A DNA stretch of 64,000 nt, from NCBI GenBank assembly GCA_900469345.1, contig UBWZ01000009.1, positions 1 to 64,000 on the forward strand. The letters run 5' to 3'. How positions within the stretch are numbered: position 1 is the stretch's first letter; every line of letters starts with the position of its first letter. Below are positions 1-8,454 of this stretch, in pieces. The stretch comes from Hyphomicrobiales bacterium (GTDB taxonomy: Bacteria; Pseudomonadota; Alphaproteobacteria; Rhizobiales; Rhizobiaceae). The notes under the pieces are model-generated. The model did no database searches and was not told where the DNA came from. It saw nothing but the letters and a program-made list of their open reading frames with translations. Both the position numbers and the translations under genes were made by a program.

Positions 1-2
1 CG

Positions 3-614
3 TCTCCCGTTTCCGAACCGCGCATGCCGCTGCGCGATCAGGCGCCGCCTGAACCCGTTGCCCGCCCCGCCCCTGCACGGATGGCGCCGGCGCCCGCCCC
101 GATCGCAACAGGCGGCGAGGCGCGCTTCGAGCCGCCGCGGGTATCCGCGACCCTGTCGCCGCCACCGGTCGCCCAGACGGTTTCCGTCCCGTCACGGCCG
201 GAGCCTGCTCCCGTCGTGCCGACCAGACCGCCGGAAGACACGGGGCCCGGCGTCGACGAGGCTGCGACCGCTCTTGATGCCGCCCGCAACCGCGTCCTGC
301 AGGAACGGCCCGAGCCGCCGAAGATCATGCCGATCAGCGTTGCCGCCAGTGCTGCGCCTGCCGTCCAACTCAATCCTGCCGTCCAACCCAATGCGGACAG
401 GCCCAAGACACTCGGAAGCGAGTTCGACCAGATTCTCGAGGAAGAGATGGCCAACAATCTGGCCGACCGGGACGCCGTCGTCATTCCGGCGGCGCCGCAG
501 GCGCAGCAGCGTGACGTCCGCCCACCGATCACCGGGGCAACTGCCGAGCCTTCGCTCCAGGACGAGGTCGCCCGCATCTTCGGCGAGCTGTCCGTCACCC
601 GAGACAACAAATAG
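3..614 (+). CDS. Probable FliO/MopB-like flagellar protein, C-terminal part (5' truncated)
   Basis: The reading frame is open from the first bases of the window, so the true start lies outside. What remains is about 200 residues, very rich in Pro and Ala, with an acidic conserved-looking tail (GSEFDQILEEEMANNLADRD, about 60 residues before the stop). This resembles the disordered tail of rhizobial FliO-type proteins, whose membrane-bound N-terminus helps assemble the flagellar export gate. That N-terminus is not visible here, so the name rests on remembered tail similarity and on its place next to dksA. It could instead be another Pro-rich envelope protein. It converges on dksA, with a shared hairpin terminator between them. 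Confidence 0.5.
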   Translation, partial: SPVSEPRMPLRDQAPPEPVARPAPARMAPAPAPIATGGEARFEPPRVSATLSPPPVAQTVSVPSRPEPAPVVPTRPPEDTGPGVDEAATALDAARNRVLQERPEPPKIMPISVAASAAPAVQLNPAVQPNADRPKTLGSEFDQILEEEMANNLADRDAVVIPAAPQAQQRDVRPPITGATAEPSLQDEVARIFGELSVTRDNK

Positions 615-625
615 GCGACCAGAAA

Positions 626-655
626 AAAGGCACGTCCCGCGCGCGACGTGCCTTT
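626..655 (-). terminator. Rho-independent terminator of dksA (possibly bidirectional)
   Basis: A perfect 11-bp stem (626-636 with 645-655) closes an 8-base GC loop. Read on the minus strand it is followed by six T residues, which fits termination of dksA. On the plus strand only three T residues follow, so it may also serve the gene ending at 614. Confidence 0.85.
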
Positions 656-679
656 AAAAATTACCGAGGACAGAAGTCG

Positions 680-1099
680 CTATTCGTCGCGATAGACTTT
701 TTCGCGCCGCTCGTGCCGCTCCTGGGCTTCGATCGACAGGGTGGCGATCGGACGGGCATCCAGCCGCTTGAGGCCGATCGGCTCACCGGTCTCTTCGCAG
801 TAGCCGTAGGTGCCTTCCTCGATGCGCTGGATGGCAGCGTCGATCTTGGAGATCAGCTTGCGCTGACGGTCGCGAGCGCGAAGCTCGATGGCCCTGTCGG
901 TTTCGGACGACGCTCGGTCGGCCAGATCGGGATGATTGGCGCTTTCCTCGGCCAAATGACCAAGGGTCTCGCGCGCTTCCCTCAAGATGTCATTCCTCCA
1001 GGCGACGAGCTTTGCTCGGAAATACGCCTTCTGACTGGCATTCATGAACTCATCGGTTTCCGAGAGGACATAATTACTAAGATCGATCTTCTCACTCAC
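680..1099 (-). CDS. dksA: DksA-family RNA polymerase-binding regulator, one-cysteine type
   Basis: The 139-residue protein matches DksA, which enters the RNA polymerase secondary channel and works with ppGpp in the stringent response. The coiled-coil tip carries D58-x-x-D61-x-A63, the conserved active tip of E. coli DksA. The C-terminal zinc-finger region keeps only one of four cysteines: the positions read C101, T104, S122, A125. So it probably folds without zinc, as reported for some alphaproteobacterial DksA proteins. The start is GTG (1097-1099), with a strong AGGAG (rc of 1106-1110) seven bases upstream. A plausible promoter lies at 1131-1160. It is transcribed alone and ends at a strong terminator. 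Confidence 0.93.
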   Translation of the reverse strand: MSEKIDLSNYVLSETDEFMNASQKAYFRAKLVAWRNDILREARETLGHLAEESANHPDLADRASSETDRAIELRARDRQRKLISKIDAAIQRIEEGTYGYCEETGEPIGLKRLDARPIATLSIEAQERHERREKVYRDE

Positions 1100-1130
1100 G
1101 CGATTCTCCTGAAGAACATCTCGTGGGCGC

Positions 1131-1160
1131 TCTATATCCCATACAGCCCTGCGGATTCAA
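1131..1160 (-). promoter_or_regulatory. Candidate sigma-70 promoter of dksA
   Basis: On the minus strand there is a -35-like TTGAAT (1155-1160) and a -10-like TATAGA (1131-1136), separated by 18 bases. This is close to the rhizobial CTTGAC/CTATAT consensus. The predicted transcript start is about 25 bases upstream of the GTG start of dksA. Confidence 0.5.
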
Positions 1161-1368
1161 GCCTTCTGCCCATCTCGCGAGCATTTTTAAAACTGTCACG
1201 AAAAAAGGCTAAATGATCATATTTTCATCGGCCTAGTGAATTCTTTCCGATCGCACCGCGGACCTGCTCGACTGAGGTCGGGTCAAGGTCGCAACGGGCG
1301 CCAAGCCAGTTGACGGCAATGCCGGGGAACCGCTACCCATGAGCCGAACGGAGCTTGCGGAGCGCACC

Positions 1369-1866
1369 ATGGCCTCAATCGATCCTCCCCCCTTTCGGAT
1401 CTACCTGCTGCGGCACGCCAAGGCGGTTCGCGGCGACCCCGGCCAGCACGACTTCGACCGCGCCCTCGATCCACACGGCTATGCGGAAGCGGAGCTGGTC
1501 GCCGGACGGGCATCCGACCGCGGCTACCGTCCCGATACCGTGATCAGTTCCACGGCCGTGCGGTGCCGCCAGACGGCCGATGCGGTGCGCCGCGCGGTCA
1601 GCGAAACGCTGGAACCGGTGTTCGTGGACGATCTCTACAACGGCTCGACCGAGATTTACCTGGACATCCTGTCGGCCCAGCGCGACAGCCGGTCAGTCAT
1701 GCTGATCGGACACAACCCGGTGATCGAACAGACCCTCGCGGTGCTGGTCGGCGGCGCCGCCCTTTCCCTGGCCATCCCCTCGGGATATCCGACGGCGGGC
1801 CTTGCGGTCCTCGACCACAAAGCCGGCGATGCGGGCTGGACGCTATCAGACTTTCTGACGCCGTGA
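1369..1866 (+). CDS. SixA-type histidine phosphatase
   Basis: A protein of about 165 residues of the histidine phosphatase superfamily, short branch, like E. coli SixA, which removes phosphate from Hpt histidines. The phosphate pocket is visible: LLRHAKA near the N-terminus (R15-H16, H16 the phospho-acceptor) and a second histidine in IGHNP. The ATG at 1369 has GGAG six bases upstream and gives the N-terminus usual for the family. An in-frame ATG at 1339 would add ten residues and cannot be excluded. An Hpt protein is encoded nearby at 8455-8820, but no link between the two is shown. It may form a transcription unit with ycjX downstream. Confidence 0.8.
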   Translation: MASIDPPPFRIYLLRHAKAVRGDPGQHDFDRALDPHGYAEAELVAGRASDRGYRPDTVISSTAVRCRQTADAVRRAVSETLEPVFVDDLYNGSTEIYLDILSAQRDSRSVMLIGHNPVIEQTLAVLVGGAALSLAIPSGYPTAGLAVLDHKAGDAGWTLSDFLTP

Positions 1867-1935
1867 TGCCGGCGCGTTGCGCTGGTCTTTCATCGGCCTA
1901 TATAGGCGACATCTGACGGATCCAGGAATGTCGCC

Positions 1936-3405
1936 TTGCCGCCCTCGCTTACCAGTTTTTCCGACGATGCACGCATCGCGCTCGACAATCTCGCAGACCG
2001 CGCGTCCGGCCTGATCAACCCGACCATCAGGCTCGGCGTCACCGGCCTGTCGAGGGCCGGCAAGACGGTGTTCATCTCGTCCCTGGTCCACAACCTTCTC
2101 AACAATGGCCGGCTGCCGCTGTTTGAAGCGCAGCGGTCCGGCCGGGTGTCTTCCATCCGGCTCGAGCCGCAGCCCGACGATGCCATTCCCCGGTTCCAGT
2201 ACGAGGATCACATCCAGGCGCTGGTGCGCGACCGGATCTGGCCGGATTCGACCCGTGCCATATCCGAGCTGCGCGTCACGCTGGAGTATCAGAGTGCCAG
2301 CGGCTGGGGACGCATGTTTTCGCGCGGTCGGCTGTCGATCGACATCGTCGACTATCCCGGGGAATGGCTGCTCGACCTGCCGCTGCTCGCCAAGGATTTT
2401 CGCACGTTCAGCGACGAGACGGTGTCGCTGGCGCGCACGGGCGTCCGGCAGGAACTGGCAGCGGAATGGCTGGCCCTGTCGGCCGGGATCGACTGCGATG
2501 CGCCGGCCGACGAAATGACGGCACGGCGCCTGGCGGAGGCATTTGCCGGTTATCTGCGGGCCTGCAAATCCGACGAACGCTCGCTGTCCACCCTGCCCCC
2601 CGGCCGTTTCCTGCTTCCCGGCGACCTCGAGGGTTCGCCGGCACTGACGTTTGCGCCACTGCCTGATATGCCCGACACCAAGGCACCGCGGGGGTCGCTG
2701 CGCGCGATGATGGAACGGCGCTACGACGCCTACAAGTCGATCGTCGTCAAGCCGTTCTTCCGCGAGCATTTCGCTCGGCTCGACCGGCAGATCGTGCTTG
2801 TCGACGCGCTGCAGGCGATTACACGCGGGCCGGAAGCGGTGCAGGACCTGGAGAGGGCGCTCACCGACGTGCTGGCCTGCTTCAACCCAGGCCACAACAG
2901 CATCCTGTCCTCGCTGCTGGGCAAGCGGATCGACAGGGTACTGGTCGCGGCCACCAAGGCTGACCATCTCCACCATGAGAGCCACGACCGGCTCGAGCGG
3001 CTGACCGGCCGCCTCGTCGACAGGGCCATCCAGCGGATCGGCATGGCGGGTGCCGGCATCGACGTGATGGCGATCGCCTCCGTCCGGGCAACCCGCGAGG
3101 CAACCGTGCAGGAAGGTGGCGAGGCCATCCCCGTCATCGTCGGCACCCCGATCGCCGGCGAGACGATCAATGGCGAGCGGTTCGACGGTGTCAGGTCGAC
3201 CGCCATCTTTCCGGGCGAACTTCCGGAAAACCCGGAGATCCTGTTCCGGCAGCTCGATGCGGCCGAAGCGAACCTGCCGGATGTCAACGTCGTGCGCTTC
3301 AGGCCACCGGCACTCGACGAATCGTCCGGCGGGCTGAAGCTCTCGGTGCCGCATATCCGGCTTGACCGCGCCATGCAGTTCCTGTTCGGAGACCGGCTCG
3401 CATGA
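1936..3405 (+). CDS. ycjX: YcjX/DUF463 family P-loop NTPase
   Basis: The 489-residue protein belongs to the YcjX family of GTPase-like proteins, which in enterobacteria lie beside the phage-shock genes. The P-loop reads G37-LSRA-G42-K43-T44. A Walker B/switch-like DIVDYPGEW follows near residue 138, and ATKADH later in the chain looks like a G4 base-recognition motif. The start is TTG at 1936 with AGGAA (1924-1928) seven bases upstream; no in-frame ATG is better placed. Its last four bases overlap the next gene (ATGA), so the two are translationally coupled. The precise cellular role of the family is not settled. Confidence 0.88.
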   Translation: MPPSLTSFSDDARIALDNLADRASGLINPTIRLGVTGLSRAGKTVFISSLVHNLLNNGRLPLFEAQRSGRVSSIRLEPQPDDAIPRFQYEDHIQALVRDRIWPDSTRAISELRVTLEYQSASGWGRMFSRGRLSIDIVDYPGEWLLDLPLLAKDFRTFSDETVSLARTGVRQELAAEWLALSAGIDCDAPADEMTARRLAEAFAGYLRACKSDERSLSTLPPGRFLLPGDLEGSPALTFAPLPDMPDTKAPRGSLRAMMERRYDAYKSIVVKPFFREHFARLDRQIVLVDALQAITRGPEAVQDLERALTDVLACFNPGHNSILSSLLGKRIDRVLVAATKADHLHHESHDRLERLTGRLVDRAIQRIGMAGAGIDVMAIASVRATREATVQEGGEAIPVIVGTPIAGETINGERFDGVRSTAIFPGELPENPEILFRQLDAAEANLPDVNVVRFRPPALDESSGGLKLSVPHIRLDRAMQFLFGDRLA

Positions 3406-4463
3406 CCGACCCAGACGACATCCGCAAAGGCAGACGACCCGCCTCGTTTTCGCTGAGTGACCATGCGCCACCGGCCAAGCCGGTCACCGTTGCCCGCCGC
3501 CCGCGGAGCTTCGATGACGGCGTGCTCGTTACGCCGGATGCCGAGGACCCCTTCCTGTCGGCGGATGCCGATGCCGCCGCAGTGGCGGTGCCGCAGCCCC
3601 GGCGGAGGTTTTCCTTCCTCAACCTTGCCGCGGGCGCCTTCGGGACATTTCTGTCACTGGCCTTCGGGCTCTGGGCGGACAGCGTCGTGCGCGACCTGTT
3701 TGCCCGCTCCGACTGGCTCGGCTACGCGGCGCTGACGGCCCTTGCGATCGGGGTGCTGGCCGTGCTGGTGGTGGTCGGTCGCGAGATCTTCGGGATGATG
3801 CGCCTTGCCGCGGTCCAGACGCTGAAAGCGAGCTTCGAGGAAGCGGAGCGTGCAGCCCGCCCGCAAGCCGCCCGCACGGCGGTCGCAGCCCTCGTCAAGC
3901 TCATCGGTCACCGCCCGGAGACAGCCAGGGGCCGGGCGGCGCTGGAGGCCACCAAGGACGATATCATCGACGGCCCGCAATACATCGAACTCGCCGAGCG
4001 CGAACTCCTGGCACCGCTCGACCGCCGCGCACGGGCCCTGATCCTCGGCTCGTCCAAGCGGGTTTCCGTCGTCACCGCCGTCAGCCCGCGGGCGATCGTC
4101 GATCTTGCCTTCGTGCTCCTGGAGGTGACCCGCCTCATTCGTGCGATGGCCGATCTCTACGGCGGTCGCCCGGGGACGCTGGGGCTCTTGCGGCTGATGC
4201 GGGACGTCATCGCCCATCTGGCGGTCACCGGCTCGATTGCCGTCGGCGACGGCCTCGTGCAGCAGGCGCTCGGCCACGGAATTGCCTCGCGCCTTTCGAG
4301 CCGGCTGGGCGAAGGGGTGATCAACGGCCTGCTGACGGCAAGGATCGGAATCGCAGCGATGGATCTGTGCCGGCCAATGCCGTTCCGCGCCCTGAAGCGA
4401 CCCGGGATTGGCGATTTCATGAGCGACATCACGCCCGCAGGCGGCGAAAAAGAACGGGACTGA
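3402..4463 (+). CDS. YcjF-like (TIGR01620/DUF697) inner membrane protein
   Basis: The 353-residue protein starts inside the ycjX stop codon. A polar N-terminus of about 70 residues is followed by two hydrophobic stretches (about residues 75-90 and 105-125), then a DUF697-like domain with further hydrophobic segments. In E. coli ycjX and ycjF are an operon in the Psp regulon, and the pairing is widespread in Proteobacteria. The arrangement supports a joint envelope-stress or membrane role. No pspA homologue is visible in this window. Confidence 0.82.
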   Translation: MTDPDDIRKGRRPASFSLSDHAPPAKPVTVARRPRSFDDGVLVTPDAEDPFLSADADAAAVAVPQPRRRFSFLNLAAGAFGTFLSLAFGLWADSVVRDLFARSDWLGYAALTALAIGVLAVLVVVGREIFGMMRLAAVQTLKASFEEAERAARPQAARTAVAALVKLIGHRPETARGRAALEATKDDIIDGPQYIELAERELLAPLDRRARALILGSSKRVSVVTAVSPRAIVDLAFVLLEVTRLIRAMADLYGGRPGTLGLLRLMRDVIAHLAVTGSIAVGDGLVQQALGHGIASRLSSRLGEGVINGLLTARIGIAAMDLCRPMPFRALKRPGIGDFMSDITPAGGEKERD

Positions 4464-4565
4464 GCGGCCGGGCTTGACGGTTACGGCACAGCTTCGATAC
4501 CAGTCGTTAACCATTCGCGGCTAAATTCGAGCACACGTTCAGGTTCTGCTTGCAGGGGTAATTTC

Positions 4566-5117
4566 ATGCTTTCGCGCTTTGCATCGCTCATCGGCGGTTT
4601 CGCCGTTCTTACAGTCGGGGCGATTGCGATCATGGCCCCCAATGCCGAAGCCGCACCGCGCGACAAGGCGTTCTTCCAGTCCGTATCGGGCGTCTGGAAA
4701 GGCCCGGGCGAAATCGTCGCCGGCAAATACAAGGGCACCAAGTTTAGCTGCAACCTGACAGGGTCGCCGGCTCCGGGCGGCGATGTCGGCATGAAGCTCG
4801 ACGGCACCTGCCGGGTCGGCGTGTTCCAGCAGCCGATGTCGGCCGTCATCAGCCAGAACGGCGGCGGCTACAGCGGCAAGTTCCTCGACGGCGCGCAGGG
4901 CAAGGGCCTCGACATCATCTCCGGCTCCGTCAACGGCGACAAGGTGGTGATGGGGATCAACCGGGCACAGCTCAACGGCGCCATGGTTGCGAGCCTGCGC
5001 GGCGACAACAAGATGAACATCACGATCTCCGTCAAGGTCGAGGACCAGATGATACCCGTCATCGGCCTGTCGCTCGATCGCGACATGGATTCGATCGCCG
5101 TCGGATCGATCCGGTAA
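4566..5117 (+). CDS. Exported protein of unknown function
   Basis: The protein has 183 residues with a clear Sec signal peptide: short basic start, hydrophobic core to about residue 24, likely cleavage after NAEA near residue 30. The mature part is rich in Gly and beta-type sequence, with two cysteines. Segments such as SGVWKGPGEIVAGKYKGTKF suggest a lipocalin-like or beta-barrel fold of about 150 residues. I do not recognise a characterised family. It looks like a conserved rhizobial periplasmic protein. It lies about 100 bases after the ycjF-like gene and converges on folK. Confidence 0.7.
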   Translation: MLSRFASLIGGFAVLTVGAIAIMAPNAEAAPRDKAFFQSVSGVWKGPGEIVAGKYKGTKFSCNLTGSPAPGGDVGMKLDGTCRVGVFQQPMSAVISQNGGGYSGKFLDGAQGKGLDIISGSVNGDKVVMGINRAQLNGAMVASLRGDNKMNITISVKVEDQMIPVIGLSLDRDMDSIAVGSIR

Positions 5118-5135
5118 GTCACAACGCGCCGGTCG

Positions 5136-5654
5136 TCAGCTCCGGCGCCACCAGCTGCGGTCGTCATCGGCAACCGTGATGCCGGCAATATCGGCCTTTT
5201 CCAGCCATTCGCGCACCGACGCGCCGTCGACCATCAGGTCCGGCGCGATATCTGCGAGCGGCATGATCACAAAACCCCTTTCCGTCATGCGCGGATGGGG
5301 CAGAGCCAGCGTCTCAGTCTTGCTGACGCGGTCACCATAGGTCAGGACGTCGATATCGATCGTCCTAGGTCCCCAGCGCTCCATCCTCACCCGCTTCATC
5401 TGCCGCTCGATCGACAGGCAAAGGTCAAGCAGTGCCTGCGGCTCCAGCATCGTCTCGACCAGCGCGCAGCAGTTGAAGAAGTCCGCCTGATCGGTCTTGC
5501 CCCAGGGCGGCGTGACGTAAAGCCGGGAGACGGCAACAATCCGGCAGTCCTCGTGCCGGTCGATCGCCTGCAGCGCCTCGGCCATGGCGGCGCGCGGGTC
5601 GCCGAGATTTCCACCCAGGCCGAGCGAAGCTACATTTCGGTTATCAGGCGACAT
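5136..5654 (-). CDS. folK: 2-amino-4-hydroxy-6-hydroxymethyldihydropteridine pyrophosphokinase
   Basis: FolK (HPPK) moves pyrophosphate from ATP to 6-hydroxymethyl-7,8-dihydropterin, giving the substrate of FolP. Typical motifs are the N-terminal LGLGGNLGDP and the signature RWGPRTIDIDVLTYGD, followed by LPHPRMTERGFVIMPLADIAP. The ATG at 5654 gives the normal N-terminus and about 172 residues. A second in-frame ATG at 5675 lacks a ribosome site. The gene overlaps the 3' end of folB by 11 bases and is the last gene of folP-folB-folK. Confidence 0.95.
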   Translation of the reverse strand: MSPDNRNVASLGLGGNLGDPRAAMAEALQAIDRHEDCRIVAVSRLYVTPPWGKTDQADFFNCCALVETMLEPQALLDLCLSIERQMKRVRMERWGPRTIDIDVLTYGDRVSKTETLALPHPRMTERGFVIMPLADIAPDLMVDGASVREWLEKADIAGITVADDDRSWWRRS

Positions 5655-6009
5655 GCTCGACCCGCACCTCGGCATAATCGAGGATGCCGGGGATCGGCAC
5701 GCTCGGCTTGCGCACGGTGATCTCGGCGCGCCTTATCAGCGGCGACCAGGCACACAGAGCCCCGGCGATATCGTTGGCAAGCGCCTCGATCAGGTTGCGC
5801 CGGTTTCCGGTCACCATGCCGGCGACGATCTCATACACCTCGCCGTAATGGACCGTCTTTGCGACGTCATCGGTTTCCAGCGCGGCGTCCGCCTCCACGT
5901 CGAGCACGATATCGACGAAAAAGCGCTGGCCGAGCTTCGCCTCCTCCTCGAAGGCACCGTGACGGGCGTAGAAAGCGCAGTTCTTGAGCGTGATCGTGTA
6001 GATGGCCAT
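5644..6009 (-). CDS. folB: Dihydroneopterin aldolase
   Basis: FolB cleaves 7,8-dihydroneopterin to 6-hydroxymethyldihydropterin and glycolaldehyde, the step before FolK. The 121-residue length is standard. The protein shows the family pattern: ARHGAFEEEAKLGQRFFVD near the N-terminus with the conserved glutamate, HYGEVYE in the middle, and EALANDI followed by VRKPSVPI with the conserved lysine. Its ATG overlaps the folP stop by one base (TGATG), and its end overlaps folK. This indicates tight operon coupling. Confidence 0.95.
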   Translation of the reverse strand: MAIYTITLKNCAFYARHGAFEEEAKLGQRFFVDIVLDVEADAALETDDVAKTVHYGEVYEIVAGMVTGNRRNLIEALANDIAGALCAWSPLIRRAEITVRKPSVPIPGILDYAEVRVEHVA

Positions 6010-6878
6010 CAGCCTGCCCTCGCCTCGTCGTTCGGGACCGCCGCGATGACGGCATCGGCCATGGCCAGCGCATCGCGGTTGGTCGCTACGTCATGGACAC
6101 GGAATATCGCCGCACCGGCAAGCCTCAGCATGACCGTCGTCGCGGCCGTTCCGACATCCCGCTCCGCCGGCTTTTCACGGCCGGTGACGGCGCCGATGAA
6201 CCGCTTGCGCGAGGTGCCGGCCAAAAGCGGAAAGCCGAGCCCGTGAAGCTCGCCGAAGCGCGCGATCAGTTCGAGATCGTCGTTGCGGTCCTTGGCAAAG
6301 CCGAAACCGGGATCGAGCATGATGCTCTCCTGCGCTATACCGGCCTCCCTGGCAATGTCGAGCGACCTGCCGAGGAAATGGAACTGATCGTCCACCAGAT
6401 CGGGCTTTCGATCCTCGCGCCCCCGTCCGGTATGCATGATGCAGACGCCGGCCGCTGTCCCGGCAACGACGGATGCCATGTCCGGATCGCGCTGCAATCC
6501 GTGGACGTCGTTGACGATATGGGCGCCCGCTGCCAGCGCCAGGCTTGCCGTCCGTGCCCTGTAGGTGTCGATTGAGATCAGCGCGTCTGTCTCTTTCGCG
6601 AGGCGCTCGATGACCGGCAGGACACGGTCCTGCTCTTCGGTCGCCGAGATTTCCGCGGCACCCGGCCTGGTCGATTCGCCACCGATGTCGAGAATCGCTG
6701 CGCCGTCGCGCGCACAGGCGAGCGCCTGGGCGACAACCGCGTCCAACCCGGAATAGCGACCGCCATCGGAAAACGAATCCGGCGTCACGTTGATGATCGC
6801 CATCAGGTGGCCCGTTGCCCCCAGTTCGAGCGTTCTTCCTCGAGCGACCATCCAGGTCCTGTTGCGCTGCGATATCAC
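6009..6878 (-). CDS. folP: Dihydropteroate synthase
   Basis: FolP joins dihydropterin pyrophosphate to p-aminobenzoate and is the sulfonamide target. The signature loop MAIINVTPDSFSDGGRY, the pterin site GGESTRPGA and the late GTSRKRFIG are all present. The frame stays open to 7079, but that would overlap the divergent neighbour's start and make an abnormal 356-residue protein. The GTG at 6878, with GGTGGG upstream, gives 289 residues and the usual N-terminus; an ATG at 6851 is the alternative. It heads the folP-folB-folK operon. Confidence 0.94.
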   Translation of the reverse strand: MISQRNRTWMVARGRTLELGATGHLMAIINVTPDSFSDGGRYSGLDAVVAQALACARDGAAILDIGGESTRPGAAEISATEEQDRVLPVIERLAKETDALISIDTYRARTASLALAAGAHIVNDVHGLQRDPDMASVVAGTAAGVCIMHTGRGREDRKPDLVDDQFHFLGRSLDIAREAGIAQESIMLDPGFGFAKDRNDDLELIARFGELHGLGFPLLAGTSRKRFIGAVTGREKPAERDVGTAATTVMLRLAGAAIFRVHDVATNRDALAMADAVIAAVPNDEARAG

Positions 6879-6984
6879 CGGCCCACCATCTTTCAAGTGA
6901 TAACGCAAATGTGGAAGTCTCCAGGTTGCGCTTCGGCTGGCTATGCCCCAAGCTTCCGTCAAGTTCAACGTCGCAGGCCACAGA

Positions 6985-7605
6985 ATGTTTTTGATGCGCA
7001 GGGTCCACCGGATCATCGGTGCTGTTTTCCTCCTCTGCGTGATCCCGGCCACGGCGTCAGCCGAGCCCGTCATCACCAAGACCTATTCCTACTTCCGCAT
7101 CGGCGGGCGCACCGCCGACGATCTCGACCGGGAACTGGACCGGCGCGGTCCGATGACGCACACCACCGGGCATCGCCATCCGGGAGCGACGGAAATCAAG
7201 TTCGGCGGCGACGTCACCTATCTGGAAAAAGGCGGTCGCTGTCTTGTCGGCGGAACCCGTGTGACGCTGCGCACCCACATGATCCTGCCACGCTGGAGCA
7301 ATCGCGGTCGCGCCGCCAGCGATCTCGGCTTCATCTGGGACACGCTGTCGATGGATATCAAGCGCCATGAGGAGCGCCATGCGGAGATTGCCCGCATGCA
7401 GGCAAGGTTGCTGGAGCGCACGCTTCTGGCGCTGAGACCGGAGGCGACCTGCAGCCTTCTCGAAGCCCGCGTGGCGGAGACGACGAAAACCCTTTTGGAA
7501 AAGCACGATCTCGAACAGGCCCGGTTCGACCAGGTGGAAGCCACCAATTTCGATGCCCGCATGATGCGGCTGCTGCAGTACCGCCTGCAGCAGAAAACGC
7601 GGTGA
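6985..7605 (+). CDS. DUF922-type secreted metalloprotease-like protein
   Basis: A protein of about 206 residues with a signal peptide ending near ATASA. The mature part carries HEERH, a zincin-type HExxH, within IKRHEERHAEIA, as in the DUF922 family of putative periplasmic Zn-dependent proteases. Two cysteines (one in GGRCLVGG, one in EATCSLLE) could form a disulfide. ATGs at 6943, 6985 and 6994 are all possible; 6985 has AGG about seven bases upstream and gives a normal signal peptide. It is divergent from folP. Proteolytic activity is inferred only from the motif. Confidence 0.72.
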   Translation: MFLMRRVHRIIGAVFLLCVIPATASAEPVITKTYSYFRIGGRTADDLDRELDRRGPMTHTTGHRHPGATEIKFGGDVTYLEKGGRCLVGGTRVTLRTHMILPRWSNRGRAASDLGFIWDTLSMDIKRHEERHAEIARMQARLLERTLLALRPEATCSLLEARVAETTKTLLEKHDLEQARFDQVEATNFDARMMRLLQYRLQQKTR

Positions 7606-7926
7606 CTTCGCAGCCGAGGCTTGTGCCAGGCTGGCGTTCTCCCTCGTCAATCACGGGTTATTTATCGATATAGTCTAATACACATGACTCGGATATAACT
7701 TCGGTCAGCGCTTACGGAGAGGCGAACCGCTTCTTCCCAAGCCTGAGTTCCGGGCGCTCCGGTGCAGCGCCCGACGTCCTCGGTTGTCGAGGCCATCGCA
7801 GTTGTCGTTGTTTATGTCTGTTCTCCTGGCGCGTCCTGAAGCCTCATGCGGATCCTCCCTCCCCATGCTGGTGATGCGCCCGCCTCGCCTCGCTGCACGA
7901 AATCGCGCAGCGAGGCTTTTTTTGCC
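7606..7926 (+). ncRNA. Intergenic region with candidate small RNA ending at a strong terminator
   Basis: No plausible protein gene lies here. The plus strand ends in a textbook terminator (7887-7923) about 280 bases after the stop of the DUF922 gene, so it may end an independent short transcript. Just before it is a C/T-rich stretch, GATCCTCCCTCCCC (about 7851-7864), that could pair with Shine-Dalgarno sites. Alphaproteobacterial trans-acting sRNAs often place such a stretch near the terminator. I could not assign a convincing promoter, and the 5' end is unknown. It may instead be a long 3' UTR. The exact boundaries and any Rfam family are not established. Confidence 0.4.
7887..7923 (+). terminator. 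Strong Rho-independent terminator
   Basis: A perfect 10-bp stem (7887-7896 with 7907-7916) is followed by seven T residues on the plus strand. The minus-strand reading has no T tract, so it does not serve the ferredoxin gene that ends at 7927. Confidence 0.9.
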
Positions 7927-8247
7927 TCAGGCCTGGCGTTCCGGAACGGTGACCACAAGCCCGTCGAGTTCCGGCTTGACCTTGATCTGGCAGGACAGTC
8001 TGGACGTCGGCCGCACATCGACGGCGAAATCGAGCATGTCTTCTTCCATCGGCGCCGGCGGCCCGACCTTTTCCGTCCAGGCGTCGTCGACATAGACATG
8101 ACAGGTTGCGCAGGCGCAGGCGCCGCCGCATTCCGCCTCGATGCCGGGAACGGAATTGCGGACAGCATTCTCCATAACGGTCGAGCCCGGAGCGACATCC
8201 AGTTCGAAGCGTGTGCCGTCGAAGGCAACGATGGTCAATTTCGTCAT
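7927..8247 (-). CDS. 2Fe-2S ferredoxin (adrenodoxin type)
   Basis: The 106-residue ferredoxin carries the vertebrate/putidaredoxin-type cluster motif C40-x5-C46-x2-C49 and a fourth ligand C86 in RLSCQIKV. An acidic patch between C49 and C86 (EEDMLDF) is the usual docking surface for a reductase or P450. Such ferredoxins serve Fe-S assembly, P450s or other oxygenases. No hsc or isc gene is adjacent, so the partner cannot be told. The ribosome site is weak. Confidence 0.9.
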   Translation of the reverse strand: MTKLTIVAFDGTRFELDVAPGSTVMENAVRNSVPGIEAECGGACACATCHVYVDDAWTEKVGPPAPMEEDMLDFAVDVRPTSRLSCQIKVKPELDGLVVTVPERQA

Positions 8248-8454
8248 GATCGGGAATTCCGGTTGAAGTGGTGGCGCTCAGGCATGGGGCGACCTATGCG
8301 GTCGCCGCCATGACCTCCGGTGACGTGCTGCATGCCGTACGCTCGGAAGCGACCCGCGCCCGAGCGACATGCCGCGCATAGGCGGTGTCTTCCGATAAAA
8401 CACCCGGGCAGTCAACACGGGCAGACGACGCGCGCTTGCCTGCGGGCGTCCCGC

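Noticed and set aside
1846..3471. A 541-codon minus-strand frame opposite ycjX
   Set aside because: ycjX has a P-loop and a coupled neighbour; the opposite frame has no features of a protein.
6879..7079. N-terminal extension of folP
   Set aside because: It would make a 356-residue enzyme, overlaps the divergent DUF922 gene and does not match FolP N-termini.
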